Positions 51,070-61,589 of a stretch of DNA of 64,000 nt are shown here, piece after piece (the first letter of the stretch is position 1; each line of letters opens with the position of its first letter). A program made the position numbers and the translations under genes. The stretch spans positions 1-64,000 of the IMG/VR virus record IMGVR_UViG_3300042556_001991. One strand, 5' to 3'. Below the pieces are notes generated by a model, which saw nothing but the letters and a program-made list of their open reading frames with translations, was not told the DNA's origin and made no database searches. The DNA comes from a virus.

Positions 51070-54000
51070 GTGGATAAGTTTAATTTAAATATTGACAACA
51101 GTAGTCAAAAAAAGATAAGAAAAGTAAATAATTTACCACTAGATGATTCCTCAACCGCTTTAGCTTGGTTTAATTCAAAGCCAGTAACTCCAGCGAATAA
51201 CATTTCAGTAACAGATTTGTCCAATTTTATACCAGAGAATTCATATTCTTCAAATATTAATGCTTCAAATAGATCTGCAAAAAATAAAATAGTTTTTGCC
51301 AATGAACTAGGAATACTAGAGGACTCAGATGGCTATACTGTATTTGATTCAGACGACATCAGCGTAAGTGATACATTCTTAAACACGCCTGCATTAGATA
51401 AGAAATACTACACTGGAGATATAGGGAAGAACGGATTTGTTCATTCTTTTTATGTCTCTAGATACTACACACTCCTACCAAGAAGTTCTTATGGATATGA
51501 TGGGCTTGATGATTTCTTGCTAGAATCCAGTGTTCCTAAATCAATTAAGGTCATTGATAAAAATGGTTTTGAGTATGTGGATCAATCTACTGGCTTAAAA
51601 AAATATAGAATATTAATTGAGGAATTAGATTTACCAATCTATTCAAATAGATCCAATTTGCCTTGTAAGATAATAGTTTTATTTGATAGTCCATCTCCAG
51701 TGGATTTATCATTGGTTTATGATAAGGTTGTACTATCTTCAACTGAGTCAATATCTTCAACAGTTCCTCAATATAAAGAAAATATTAACACTGTTAGTAT
51801 TTTTGATAGAGTTGCAGAGGAATCAATTGTTGTAGATAATTCTTCAAGGTCAAAAAAAATATATAGTAAAAAATCTATTACAGGAAAAAATAATTTAATC
51901 AATAGCACGAATGCTAGAGCAGAAGGCTTTGAAATCTTTGTCCCCAAAAAAGCCTTATCAGACAATAGAACTTATGAGTCTTTTAACTGGAGATTAATAA
52001 CTAAAGTTAAAAGATCCGTTGATGTTTCCTCTATAAATAATGGTGAAGAAATAGATTCAGAAAGTTCTATAAAACAAAAAGTAATTAACTGCGCAGTACT
52101 ATCAACAACGGCACAGATATCTGGCATGGAACAATCCAATGATTTTGGCGCAGCAAACCCTTACGCTTTTTTGAGACTAGAGCAGTCTCCGTTTAATGCA
52201 TCTAAGTACAAATATGCAAATCCCTTATCGGAAAAGAGTAATCAATACGGAAAAAATCAAGCATCGTATTGGTTATTAAATTTAGATAAAGTTACTGATG
52301 ATGAACTTTCTCTATACGACATAGTCACCTGGACTCCTAGTTCTCCAATAACTACAGAACAAGGTCTAAAGCTAAAGAAGTATCTAGAGCAGACTCAGGG
52401 AACACTGGTATTAGATTTATCAAAGCTTTCCGTTGTAACAACACAGGCAATTGATTATACTGGCGCACAATCAATAGATCCATCCTTATCGGTCAGTGCC
52501 CAGGAATATCCGCTAGATACATGGACTTATAATCAGGAAAATATTTTTCTTAATGAAAATAAAACTAATGCCTGGCCAATTAACCCAGGTATTTTTGAAA
52601 GATTAACTGTAGACAATGTTAACTACGATGTATATTCAATATTTGGAAGAAGCAATCTTTCTAATCTTACAACTAAAAAAACAGTAAAAGAATTTACTGG
52701 AAATATTGCAGCCAATAATGTTGTATTAAGCAATTCTAGAAGCAAGCCAGTATTCGTTAGTTTAGAATTTATCCCATCCACTGATTCGCTGTCTAAAGGC
52801 GCACTATTGGCCACAACCACACCGATGCTTAAGTATTGCAATGACATATACCAACCATCTTCTATCTTTGATATAGCAACAAGTAACAATGGTCCAACTA
52901 GCATAGCTCAAGCTACGTTTACTACTGTAGCAGCAATAGAAGGTCCAATGAAAATGCTATACAATGCATGTTCGGTTGCATTGTTAAATAGAATATTTTC
53001 AACTAAGGTTAAAGATCTAAGATCGTCAATGTACTATCAGGTTTCAAATTGGCAATCTTCATATGTATTAAATGGGAACGTTTTACTAGAAGACGAGAAA
53101 AAAGAAGTATATTCTCTCATTAAGGTAGACAATCAAAATGCTGTTGGAACCTCAAAATATGCAAGGAATTTAATCCCAAGTAATTCTTCAGTGTTAGAAT
53201 TTTACAAAAAATCTATTTATGACTTTTTAGCTGATCAACACAGTATCTCTTTGCAAGAAATTGATTCTAGTAATTTAGAATTTTTTATAGAGATAACAAA
53301 TAATGACGTAGAAATCGCAAACGCTACTCCGATAAAAGGTGGAGATCGTATTTACGCAGCCGTTGTACAAAGTGGTACAGAGATACCAACTTCTTATAAT
53401 CTATTTAAGATAAACAACGATAGCATTACTGGGGCAGTTTATGCGTATACTGATTCTCCGTCAGCTCAATTCACTGTGCCCGGTGGCTTTGGTCCTTACG
53501 TTATAAGAGAAAGACTATATAGATCATCGACCAAAGAAATAAACGATGGACTTTCTAGTTCAATATCTTCGTCTAATAGTTATAAAAATTATACGTTTAA
53601 TTTTTCTATCTTTAATTCTTATAATCAGTCAAGTGAATCAACGCTAAGCTTTAGTGCAAATTGGTCAGCAGTTATGACCGCAGAATATACAGCAACACTA
53701 TCAAGACAAGCAAGATATGAAGACGTTTTTCCACCTGGCTCCAAAAGGGAAGCAGACGATATTGCTCTTACTAAAACTTTTGAAACTGGCGCAGCATTTT
53801 CGGGGGCAGATAGAATTGACGCTTATAGGAAAGGGATAAATAGTACCGACCCAGTTAATAACTTTTTATATACCGGAGATATACAACAGGGTAATATCAT
53901 CGGAGCATACGGTCCGGGTAAACCAGGTATGCTAGCTGATTATATTAAGTACATACAAATAAGCATGAGAGAAGCTGGAATATTAGTTGGTGGAGCACTT

Positions 54001-56796
54001 CCTCAGTTAACTGGAAAATATGAAACAAATACTTTTAATGCAGTAAAAGCTTTTCAAGCATCGGTTAACGCTAGGTTTGAATCCGGAACAGTTGATAGCG
54101 AAACTAAGTCATTAATTGCAATTCACATTTGGAAATCCATAAAGAACTCTGATCCAACCCGATATAGTTCAATAATATCTAGATTGCAAGCAAATAACTC
54201 AGGAGTTGTTAAGTATGTTGTAGCAGCTGCAGATGCAATAGAATTACATGAGCTTCCTAATAGAGATTGGAATTATAGAAAGATAACTTTTACTGGACAG
54301 TCTGGTCCTAAGAAATTAGTAGATTCAATATTTCTTGCGGTTCCATTTGATCAAATTCCATTTGATGGAATAACGCAACAAGATCTAAAGGGTCAAGTCC
54401 TTAAATCTGTAACTATATATCCTGGAACATTTGCGGGTGCGCCGAACTATAAAGGAATAGCCCTTAAGCAAGCCGTGGTTTACTCTGGAGTAGATCGAGC
54501 TGGCGAGCAGAAAATCAAGGGCGCTGCAGACTATACGACTAGTCCATTTAAGATTGAAGTTAATAGGCCTATGTCAGAGTGTATGTTCTTTGCTTTCCAG
54601 TTTAATGGTGGTTCATTGGGAGGAAAACATGGTTCATTTGCTGAAGGATATTCTTTAAATAAGGTTACATTTGAAATTGGTTACACTCTAGATACGTTTA
54701 ATGCTGAAACAATAGTTGAAAGTGGTTATAGATTAGATACAACTACAGCTCCAGTAGAAATAAAGTTTAATGTAGCTGGATCAGTTACTGGTATATCTCC
54801 AAATAAGGCTGAAGTCATAGATCTAAATGGAGTTAAATCTACTAAGTATGCAACAACGCCAGTATCAATAACATATCCTACATGGTCTGGGGAAAAAACT
54901 TTAGATTTATCTAATACCACAATTAATTTTAGTAGCACTTCATATAGTCCACCATTTACACCTTACTCAGATTCTAATTTAGAACCTCAGTATAAAGATG
55001 AATCTATATCAATAAATTTAACACAGGCAAAAACCGTATCAATAAATTCAAATACCTTTGCTGCTACTAGTGTTGTTTCAGCGACTGGAAACCCAGTAAA
55101 TAGTTCAGATTTAAATCTAAGTATTTCTTCGAATAGATTAGTTTTTGAGACTTCATCTCTTATATATGAAAATTCAAACGTAATCAAAAGCGCCGAGAAA
55201 CTTTTAGATAATTACTGGTTAATGAAAACAGATGGTTCAATAATAAAGTCAGCAAAAAAAGCAATTTCTGTTTTAGATGGTTTGGTTCTTTTAACTCAAC
55301 CAAGTTTAGACCCAGATAAAGTTGGCAAACCGTATGGCATAGAACTTCAATCTTTTGTAAATACTCTTTCTACTGATCGAGAATTTAATACAGATTATGG
55401 ATCTTTTATATTAACAAATAATGCTAGAGATGATGGTGGTTTTATTTATGGGTTCTATGATAATAAGAAAAAAGAATTTTTAGGTACGAATCTTTATTAT
55501 GTAGATTATATTTCAAGAGGTCCAGAAAACGTTTATATCGCTGCACTAGCAGTAGATGCAGATGGAAATCTTGGAAATGGATTAGACTTCTTTGGACCAA
55601 AGACTTCTGGTAAAATAATACCTTCTTCTATACCCGTAAAGATGGCATGTCCTATATACAATGTTGAATATGTTCCATCATCAAGAATAGGCATATCATC
55701 GATTCCACCAAATCTTTCAAAGCTTCAGCAGTGGCCATTGTATATAACATCTGGATCTTTTACAAAAGACATATACATAAACCCAGCTTATGGTTGGACT
55801 TCTTGGGCTGAGAAGTACACAGGTAAAGTGTTAAGAGCTACGTATTCAACCTTAAATATGGGTAACGTGATCTGGTCTCAGATTGCTGGTAAGCCATATA
55901 TTACCATAATTAATGAAACACCAATAGTTTTATCATCTAAGAGATATCAGTTAATGCAAGTTCCTGTAGCTACTTTTGTAGAACCTTCGCAGATGGAATG
56001 TGGATCAGTAGTTAATTGGGTTGATTTTGAAACAAGAGAATCAGTTGACTCACCATGGACGGCGGTAGATTCAAATCTTATAAGAAATATTAATTCTCAG
56101 ACTGGAATAGTTGATTTCATTACACCCATAACGAGTGACCCAGATCTAATAAGGGTAAGCTACACTGCTAAATCAAATGGTATTCCACTCAAGCAAATTA
56201 ACGGCAGAGTTATTCCATTAAATCCATTTCTTAATAAAAATACAGTAGAAGCAGAAAAGCCTCTACACATATATATTAAACCTATAAGAATAGAAGTTAG
56301 AAGCTCTAGTCAAGCTGGCTATGTTTGGGATTATGTTAGTGACTATTCATATGATTCTCCAATAGATTTTACTTATAATACTTCTATTTTTGATCCATAT
56401 AATAGCGTTAATTACGATCCATTTTCTCTTCAAATAGGACTGGTTCACGTATTGAATTCTGTGGATATTAAAGATTTAGCTATTGAAGATTTAAGATTAA
56501 AAGGCGGAGGATTAAAGGCTACTATGGGTAAGACTATAGATGTACAATCTTATGGATCTCTCGATATAAACAAGGTCTTTAAAGAAGTCAAGGAAGCATC
56601 TTCATTCTGGGATGTTTATCCACCAGATCAACAGGCATATTCTAAGGGCGGATTCATTATAATAAAACTTCCAAAAGAAGTATTAAATAATTTTACTAGT
56701 GAAGCAGAGTTGTATAGTATAATAAGTAAGAACATAACCGCTGGTGTAGCATATAAGATTCAAGATATGGAAGGAAATGATTGGGGTGTATTATAA
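51070..56796 (+). CDS. Very large tail/fibre protein with peptidoglycan-binding-like domain
   Basis: Protein of 1908 aa starting with GTG behind GAGGA. Residues about 945-1025 resemble a PG_binding_1 domain: a helix YIKYIQISMREAGILVG, then LTGKYETNTFNAVKAFQASV and GTVDSETKSLIAI. This places a cell-wall-binding module in the middle of a large beta-rich virion protein. The remainder has long Ser/Asn-rich beta segments, an FNVAGSVTGI region and a C-terminal globular part rich in Tyr and Asp. It belongs to the large-protein block after the baseplate genes; a peripheral baseplate or adsorption role is inferred. It is free of in-phase CGG. It overlaps the next gene's ATG by one base. Confidence 0.6.
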   Translation: MDKFNLNIDNSSQKKIRKVNNLPLDDSSTALAWFNSKPVTPANNISVTDLSNFIPENSYSSNINASNRSAKNKIVFANELGILEDSDGYTVFDSDDISVSDTFLNTPALDKKYYTGDIGKNGFVHSFYVSRYYTLLPRSSYGYDGLDDFLLESSVPKSIKVIDKNGFEYVDQSTGLKKYRILIEELDLPIYSNRSNLPCKIIVLFDSPSPVDLSLVYDKVVLSSTESISSTVPQYKENINTVSIFDRVAEESIVVDNSSRSKKIYSKKSITGKNNLINSTNARAEGFEIFVPKKALSDNRTYESFNWRLITKVKRSVDVSSINNGEEIDSESSIKQKVINCAVLSTTAQISGMEQSNDFGAANPYAFLRLEQSPFNASKYKYANPLSEKSNQYGKNQASYWLLNLDKVTDDELSLYDIVTWTPSSPITTEQGLKLKKYLEQTQGTLVLDLSKLSVVTTQAIDYTGAQSIDPSLSVSAQEYPLDTWTYNQENIFLNENKTNAWPINPGIFERLTVDNVNYDVYSIFGRSNLSNLTTKKTVKEFTGNIAANNVVLSNSRSKPVFVSLEFIPSTDSLSKGALLATTTPMLKYCNDIYQPSSIFDIATSNNGPTSIAQATFTTVAAIEGPMKMLYNACSVALLNRIFSTKVKDLRSSMYYQVSNWQSSYVLNGNVLLEDEKKEVYSLIKVDNQNAVGTSKYARNLIPSNSSVLEFYKKSIYDFLADQHSISLQEIDSSNLEFFIEITNNDVEIANATPIKGGDRIYAAVVQSGTEIPTSYNLFKINNDSITGAVYAYTDSPSAQFTVPGGFGPYVIRERLYRSSTKEINDGLSSSISSSNSYKNYTFNFSIFNSYNQSSESTLSFSANWSAVMTAEYTATLSRQARYEDVFPPGSKREADDIALTKTFETGAAFSGADRIDAYRKGINSTDPVNNFLYTGDIQQGNIIGAYGPGKPGMLADYIKYIQISMREAGILVGGALPQLTGKYETNTFNAVKAFQASVNARFESGTVDSETKSLIAIHIWKSIKNSDPTRYSSIISRLQANNSGVVKYVVAAADAIELHELPNRDWNYRKITFTGQSGPKKLVDSIFLAVPFDQIPFDGITQQDLKGQVLKSVTIYPGTFAGAPNYKGIALKQAVVYSGVDRAGEQKIKGAADYTTSPFKIEVNRPMSECMFFAFQFNGGSLGGKHGSFAEGYSLNKVTFEIGYTLDTFNAETIVESGYRLDTTTAPVEIKFNVAGSVTGISPNKAEVIDLNGVKSTKYATTPVSITYPTWSGEKTLDLSNTTINFSSTSYSPPFTPYSDSNLEPQYKDESISINLTQAKTVSINSNTFAATSVVSATGNPVNSSDLNLSISSNRLVFETSSLIYENSNVIKSAEKLLDNYWLMKTDGSIIKSAKKAISVLDGLVLLTQPSLDPDKVGKPYGIELQSFVNTLSTDREFNTDYGSFILTNNARDDGGFIYGFYDNKKKEFLGTNLYYVDYISRGPENVYIAALAVDADGNLGNGLDFFGPKTSGKIIPSSIPVKMACPIYNVEYVPSSRIGISSIPPNLSKLQQWPLYITSGSFTKDIYINPAYGWTSWAEKYTGKVLRATYSTLNMGNVIWSQIAGKPYITIINETPIVLSSKRYQLMQVPVATFVEPSQMECGSVVNWVDFETRESVDSPWTAVDSNLIRNINSQTGIVDFITPITSDPDLIRVSYTAKSNGIPLKQINGRVIPLNPFLNKNTVEAEKPLHIYIKPIRIEVRSSSQAGYVWDYVSDYSYDSPIDFTYNTSIFDPYNSVNYDPFSLQIGLVHVLNSVDIKDLAIEDLRLKGGGLKATMGKTIDVQSYGSLDINKVFKEVKEASSFWDVYPPDQQAYSKGGFIIIKLPKEVLNNFTSEAELYSIISKNITAGVAYKIQDMEGNDWGVL

Positions 56797-59429
56797 TGAT
56801 TAACTTTCTTCCTAGTATAATTAAAACATTTTCTGACAATTCCCAGCAAAGTGTTGGCTATTTAATCAAAAGCATTAAAGCCGATAAAGCACAGGTAGCA
56901 GAATTAGTTAAAAGTCTTTCTAATTTTTCTGTTGGAGCAGACTTTGCCCCAACTTTAATGAGGTCTAGGGCAATTATAGAATCTGAATTCTTTGTTGATA
57001 TTTTTAGAGATGTACAAATAAGATTTGATAGATATTTTTCAGCATCTAATTCAATTAGCGTATCTTTAAACTCGATGATAGAAGTCATGTCATCTCAAGT
57101 GGCAAAAATAGAAAAAAATATTTCTATTTTAGAAAATTATATAGATAATTATGATTTTATTTCAGGAAAAGATGATCTTTATAATGACTCTTATATAGAA
57201 AATTTTAATGATTTCTTAAAATCAAATACTTATGATGCTTCTCCGGTTCCATTTGTGGATAGAGGCGGAGCTGCTTTTGATGAAAGTGGAAATGGCTTTG
57301 TTGATCCAGTTGTTTCAAAATTTAAAATTGGCAATGGTATTGACTTTGTTAATACCATAGGTTTTATAAAGTCAGTAGACTATGAAACAAACTATAATCA
57401 ATACATTTCTTCCATAACTGATTATGAGTCTTTATTTAACGAGAAGCAGTCGAATGTGTGGAACGTCTCAGTTCAATCACCAACAATACTAACTTCTATC
57501 CCACCATCATTTTCTCAAAATATAGATTATGACTATTCTTATATAGTTGGTGCTAAGACGGTAATGACAATAAACTTTATAAAAGAAATTGAAATGGATT
57601 TAATTAGAATAAATCCTAATGAATATGATGGACTGCAGCTGATGCAAGTAGTCGTAGAATCAGCAAATATAGCAGAAAGAATCTATTCAAGTAATTCTAA
57701 TGTTCCTAGCTCTGGTTATGAAAAAAAGAAAATTCTATTATCTCCAGTAAAGATAAATTCTGTATTAGATATTAACTTTCCTTTAGATAAAGTAAAGAGT
57801 ATAACGCTTATATTTAATCAAAGCACGTATAAGAAAAATACTATTTCACCAACCTCAGATGAAGTATCTTCAAGGTTGATTCATGAATTACTAAATGGTA
57901 TAAGGAAAAGCAAGAAAAATAATCACAGTAAACTTCAAGACATAGTCCTAGAATATTTTAGAAAATTCAATTCAATAGATGAAGCAAAAAGAAATTCGTA
58001 TGCGTACACTGATTACTATACATATAAATATCCAATTGGCAAAGTTGGATCCCAACCATTTTTAAATGAAAAAAATAATTCAATATCTTTAGACCAGGAA
58101 AATCGCCTGTCGTCTAGTAATCATCTTTCTGTAATGGTAAAAAATATAGTGTCGCAAACACTAGGTGATAGATTTAAGTTGTTTGATGATTCATTATTTG
58201 TAGATAGCAGATTAAATAATAGGGGTGGATTTCTTGGTAAGATCGGAAATTCTCCAAGTATTCTAAGTAAGAATTCAAACTCATTAGATAAAAATCTAGT
58301 AAGCTTTTCAGATGATGCCATTATGTCTGGATCAAACATCTATTCTACAAATATGTTAAGAAGCAAAAATCAAAATGTAGAAAATTATATGTATTCTTTT
58401 TCATTAAAGGGAGTACAGTTTGGTAAGACAAGGCAGATCTCAAATGCAACAAACTCACTCTTTACCAATAAAGCATGCTTCATCAGTTCTAAAATTCCGA
58501 TAGACGGGAATCCTCTAGCTGTTAAGGCTAAGTTGAATTTAGAAAAAGTTGATGAGAGTAAGGCGCTTCCAGATTTTGATCTTAAAGAAGCAAACTCATA
58601 TGAATTATCAATTTCAATAAAAGAAAATCCAACTTCAGAAAATGATTGGATACCAATTATTTCTTATGATAACAATGACATTAATTCTGAATTTTTATTT
58701 TTTGATTCAATAAGTAAAACAGCATTTTTAAGATTTTTTCCAATTGATACATCTATAAAAATATATTCAAATCAAAAATTAATTCCAGAAAGTCAATATA
58801 CTATAAACAAGTTTAATAGATCAATTTATATAAATTCTTTTGATCCAAAGAATAATTATGTTGCTAGTTATACGGCAGACAATGTTAACTTTACTCAAAA
58901 TTACATAGATATATCTAAACTTTTGGCCGGCAATCAAACCTTATCAGCTTATTCTAATGATAAAAATGGTGAGTTCTTTGAAAGAACTGCATCAAATAAT
59001 GGTATCAAATTAGTTAATCAACCGTATATAAACTATGATAAGCTAAAAAAGGCTTCCTACAGTCAAAGAGGTGGTACTATTAACACGATAGAGTACACCG
59101 GTTATAATCCAGTGCTTGTAAAGTTTTCTGATGGTTCATATGCCACTAATCTTACTAACTATAAATTAGGTAGTTTTGAAAAGGGTGAATTTTATGATAC
59201 TCAGGAAGTTCTATTCTTCCATAATGGAAAGAATATCATCTTCAATAAAACTATTACTCAACCTTTTAACGTTATATATGAATATTTAAATAGTCAAGTA
59301 AGATTTAGGTTAATTATAAGAAATAATTTTAATAACTATTTTTCATCTGGTTCAGTAGACAATGTTATACTTAAGTTTAAGACAAAAAACTCTGATCATA
59401 TGGCAAATAATCTTTTAAGATTGGGATAA
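56796..59429 (+). CDS. Large virion protein, baseplate/fibre block
   Basis: Protein of 877 aa. I choose ATG 56796, inside the previous stop (TAATG), over an upstream TTG at 56781 because GGGGTG gives it a fitting ribosome site. The N-terminal 110 residues are helical with a probable coiled coil (MIEVMSSQVAKIEKNISIL). The C-terminal part is beta-rich and ends in short strands with turns such as FDPKNNYVASY. Its architecture (helical N-terminus followed by discoidin-like beta domains) resembles the next two genes, so the three probably form one structural family. Function not recognised. Confidence 0.55.
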   Translation: MINFLPSIIKTFSDNSQQSVGYLIKSIKADKAQVAELVKSLSNFSVGADFAPTLMRSRAIIESEFFVDIFRDVQIRFDRYFSASNSISVSLNSMIEVMSSQVAKIEKNISILENYIDNYDFISGKDDLYNDSYIENFNDFLKSNTYDASPVPFVDRGGAAFDESGNGFVDPVVSKFKIGNGIDFVNTIGFIKSVDYETNYNQYISSITDYESLFNEKQSNVWNVSVQSPTILTSIPPSFSQNIDYDYSYIVGAKTVMTINFIKEIEMDLIRINPNEYDGLQLMQVVVESANIAERIYSSNSNVPSSGYEKKKILLSPVKINSVLDINFPLDKVKSITLIFNQSTYKKNTISPTSDEVSSRLIHELLNGIRKSKKNNHSKLQDIVLEYFRKFNSIDEAKRNSYAYTDYYTYKYPIGKVGSQPFLNEKNNSISLDQENRLSSSNHLSVMVKNIVSQTLGDRFKLFDDSLFVDSRLNNRGGFLGKIGNSPSILSKNSNSLDKNLVSFSDDAIMSGSNIYSTNMLRSKNQNVENYMYSFSLKGVQFGKTRQISNATNSLFTNKACFISSKIPIDGNPLAVKAKLNLEKVDESKALPDFDLKEANSYELSISIKENPTSENDWIPIISYDNNDINSEFLFFDSISKTAFLRFFPIDTSIKIYSNQKLIPESQYTINKFNRSIYINSFDPKNNYVASYTADNVNFTQNYIDISKLLAGNQTLSAYSNDKNGEFFERTASNNGIKLVNQPYINYDKLKKASYSQRGGTINTIEYTGYNPVLVKFSDGSYATNLTNYKLGSFEKGEFYDTQEVLFFHNGKNIIFNKTITQPFNVIYEYLNSQVRFRLIIRNNFNNYFSSGSVDNVILKFKTKNSDHMANNLLRLG

Positions 59430-59431
59430 AA

Positions 59432-61589
59432 ATGGCTCAACTATCTACAAATACAGTATTCTATGATCAACTTATTAAGAAGGTACAAGCCTTTCTAAGG
59501 AAGTATTCCCAAAATACAGTTAGCTCATATGAAGATATGTCAGAAGAATTTCACATACTTATAACTGAGATAAATAAATACTCGACTGATCCAATAGCAA
59601 AATATAATCAAGTAATAAAAGGTGAGCCACCATCTTCCGAAAAGTTCAATGCATTTATTTCTGGGGTTGCAGATGATTTAAATATAATAGCTAAGCAACT
59701 TGATTATCAGAGTGCGCAGTTGGTATCTTTGTATAATTTATTTAATTCTGAAATAGAAAAAGAAAACCAATTTGCTAATAGGATTAAGTCAAAAGTAAGA
59801 ATACTTCAGGCTTACTCAGAAGCACCTAGTGAGGACCTGTATTACTTTGGTGACTCATTTGAGAATATGGATTTTATAGATGTAGAAAAAACACCCAAGA
59901 ACCTCATTGCATCGATTAGAAACGGGAATGCGTCGCTTCCAGTTATCGACACGAATGCTTGGAGTGTTAGATCAATTTCAATTGATGAAAAAGAATCTAA
60001 TGGATTCATTGGGAATAATCATATGGTGTATGCGAAAGAGAATATAGATTCAAACTATCGTTACATCTTCCAGGACAATAACTCTGTGGGACTCCTGCAG
60101 AACGTAACTGATTCTAACCCTTTAACATATTTTGAGTATGAGGGAATATACATAGACCCAATACTAAAAAATAAAAATGGAGCAAAAGATTTTGAATTTA
60201 CATATTCTTCTAAAATCTCAACAGATGGAAAAACAGATACTGTTTATAAAAATTGGTCAGAAAAAATTCTTAAAGAACCACTTAAGCTAACCTTAAAATT
60301 AAGAACAGATTCTTCAAGAAAAACAAATTCTATATCTATAGTTCCTTATTTCGGACAAAGTCGGAGCACCATATTCCGAGTTAAAAGTTTCTTCTATAAC
60401 TGCAATTTCTAAAATAACAAATCAAACTGTTGAGCTTTTAGATTCTCCGGTTTATATAGGTTCTAATTTCATTCCTCAAAATATTGAATCTAAAAAAAAT
60501 TACTACTATAATAAAGCCGTAATTTATTTTAATGAAATAGTTACATCAGAAATAACTGTTAAGTTAGAGCAATCAGACTACTCCGATATAACGATGCAGC
60601 ATATGTATTGGAAGCCATTTTCTAATACTGGATCTCTTGCTCCATTGAATACCAATAGTAGATTTGATCCAGCCGGACTTAGCGCCATTGGTTTTCAAGA
60701 TGTTCAATTTAATTATCTAGATTTAGTTCCAAGCATTCTGCGTCCTAATGTTTCAAAAGATCAATCTAGTCTTGCAACAAAGAAGATTAATATCACGTAT
60801 AAAGAAGCCATAAAGGTAGAGAGGTATGTTGTAACCTTTAAGAGATTAGGTTCTTCTGCAACTCCATCTTTACAAAAATACTATTATGTAAACCCAGCAA
60901 TAGGTTATCAAACTTTAGCTAAACAACAAGAAATAGCAGCTGTATCTGATATTGGTTTATCCTTTCAGTACGAAAGTTTAACTGCCGCTGAAATGGCAAA
61001 AAAGTATATACAAACAAAAATATCAAGCGCAGAATGGTCTGGTTCTAATTTTCAAGATTTAGCAGTAGAAACAATTAAGTCAGATTTAGGACCTAAGTAT
61101 TTAACATCATCTATTCTGCTTCAAAGAAATTTTGAAATTTATCCAGCTAAAAGATTTACGATAGGACTTAGGTCCATAGATGTTAACTATAGCGTATATG
61201 CACAAAAAGCTCAGTTAATATCTAAGCCATTTGTATTTGGTTACAATGTAAAAAATCTAACTGTATCTTCTGATACCACATTTAGCCTTCAGGGTGGCAA
61301 CTCAAATATAACCTACATTAAATATTATATATCAATAGATGATGGGAAAAAATGGATACAAATTTCTCCGATAGAAGATCCGTTTAATGGTATTCCTGAA
61401 ATATTATCATTTAATGAAAATGTAGAAAGCTTTGGTCAAGTAAAAGGAGTTTCATATTTCAACTCTCCAGACATACCATCTGATACAAAGTCAATTAGAA
61501 TGAAAATTGATATAGAAAAACCAAGATATGAAAACACTACACCTGTTATTTACTCATATCAAATAGCCGGAAGAGTTGAACAATTATGA
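59432..61589 (+). CDS. Large virion protein, baseplate/fibre block, requires +1 recoding
   Basis: A +1 shift at CGG 60362 (codon 311) joins 310 and 408 codons into a 718-aa protein. The N-terminal 120 residues are helical (QLIKKVQAFLRKYSQ and SEIEKENQFANRIKSKVRI). The C-terminal half has beta domains with FTIGLRSIDVNY, close in style to YGIRDIAISGQYY in the next gene. The shift falls inside a beta domain (VPYFGQS-GAPYSELKV), so an unshifted product would be badly truncated. Stop and next start overlap as ATGA. Role inferred from context only. Confidence 0.6.
60362..60365 (+). other. +1 recoding site CGGA (site 11)
   Basis: Context is CAA AGT CGG AGC ACC. Reading AGT C|GGA GCA CCA TAT restores 408 codons. 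A nearby TTC GGA CAA, ten bases upstream, has CGG out of phase and causes no shift, a useful internal contrast. Confidence 0.88.

Noticed and set aside
4423-61589. Introns or inteins at the interruptions
   Set aside because: Only one base needs to be removed at each site; there is no inserted sequence.
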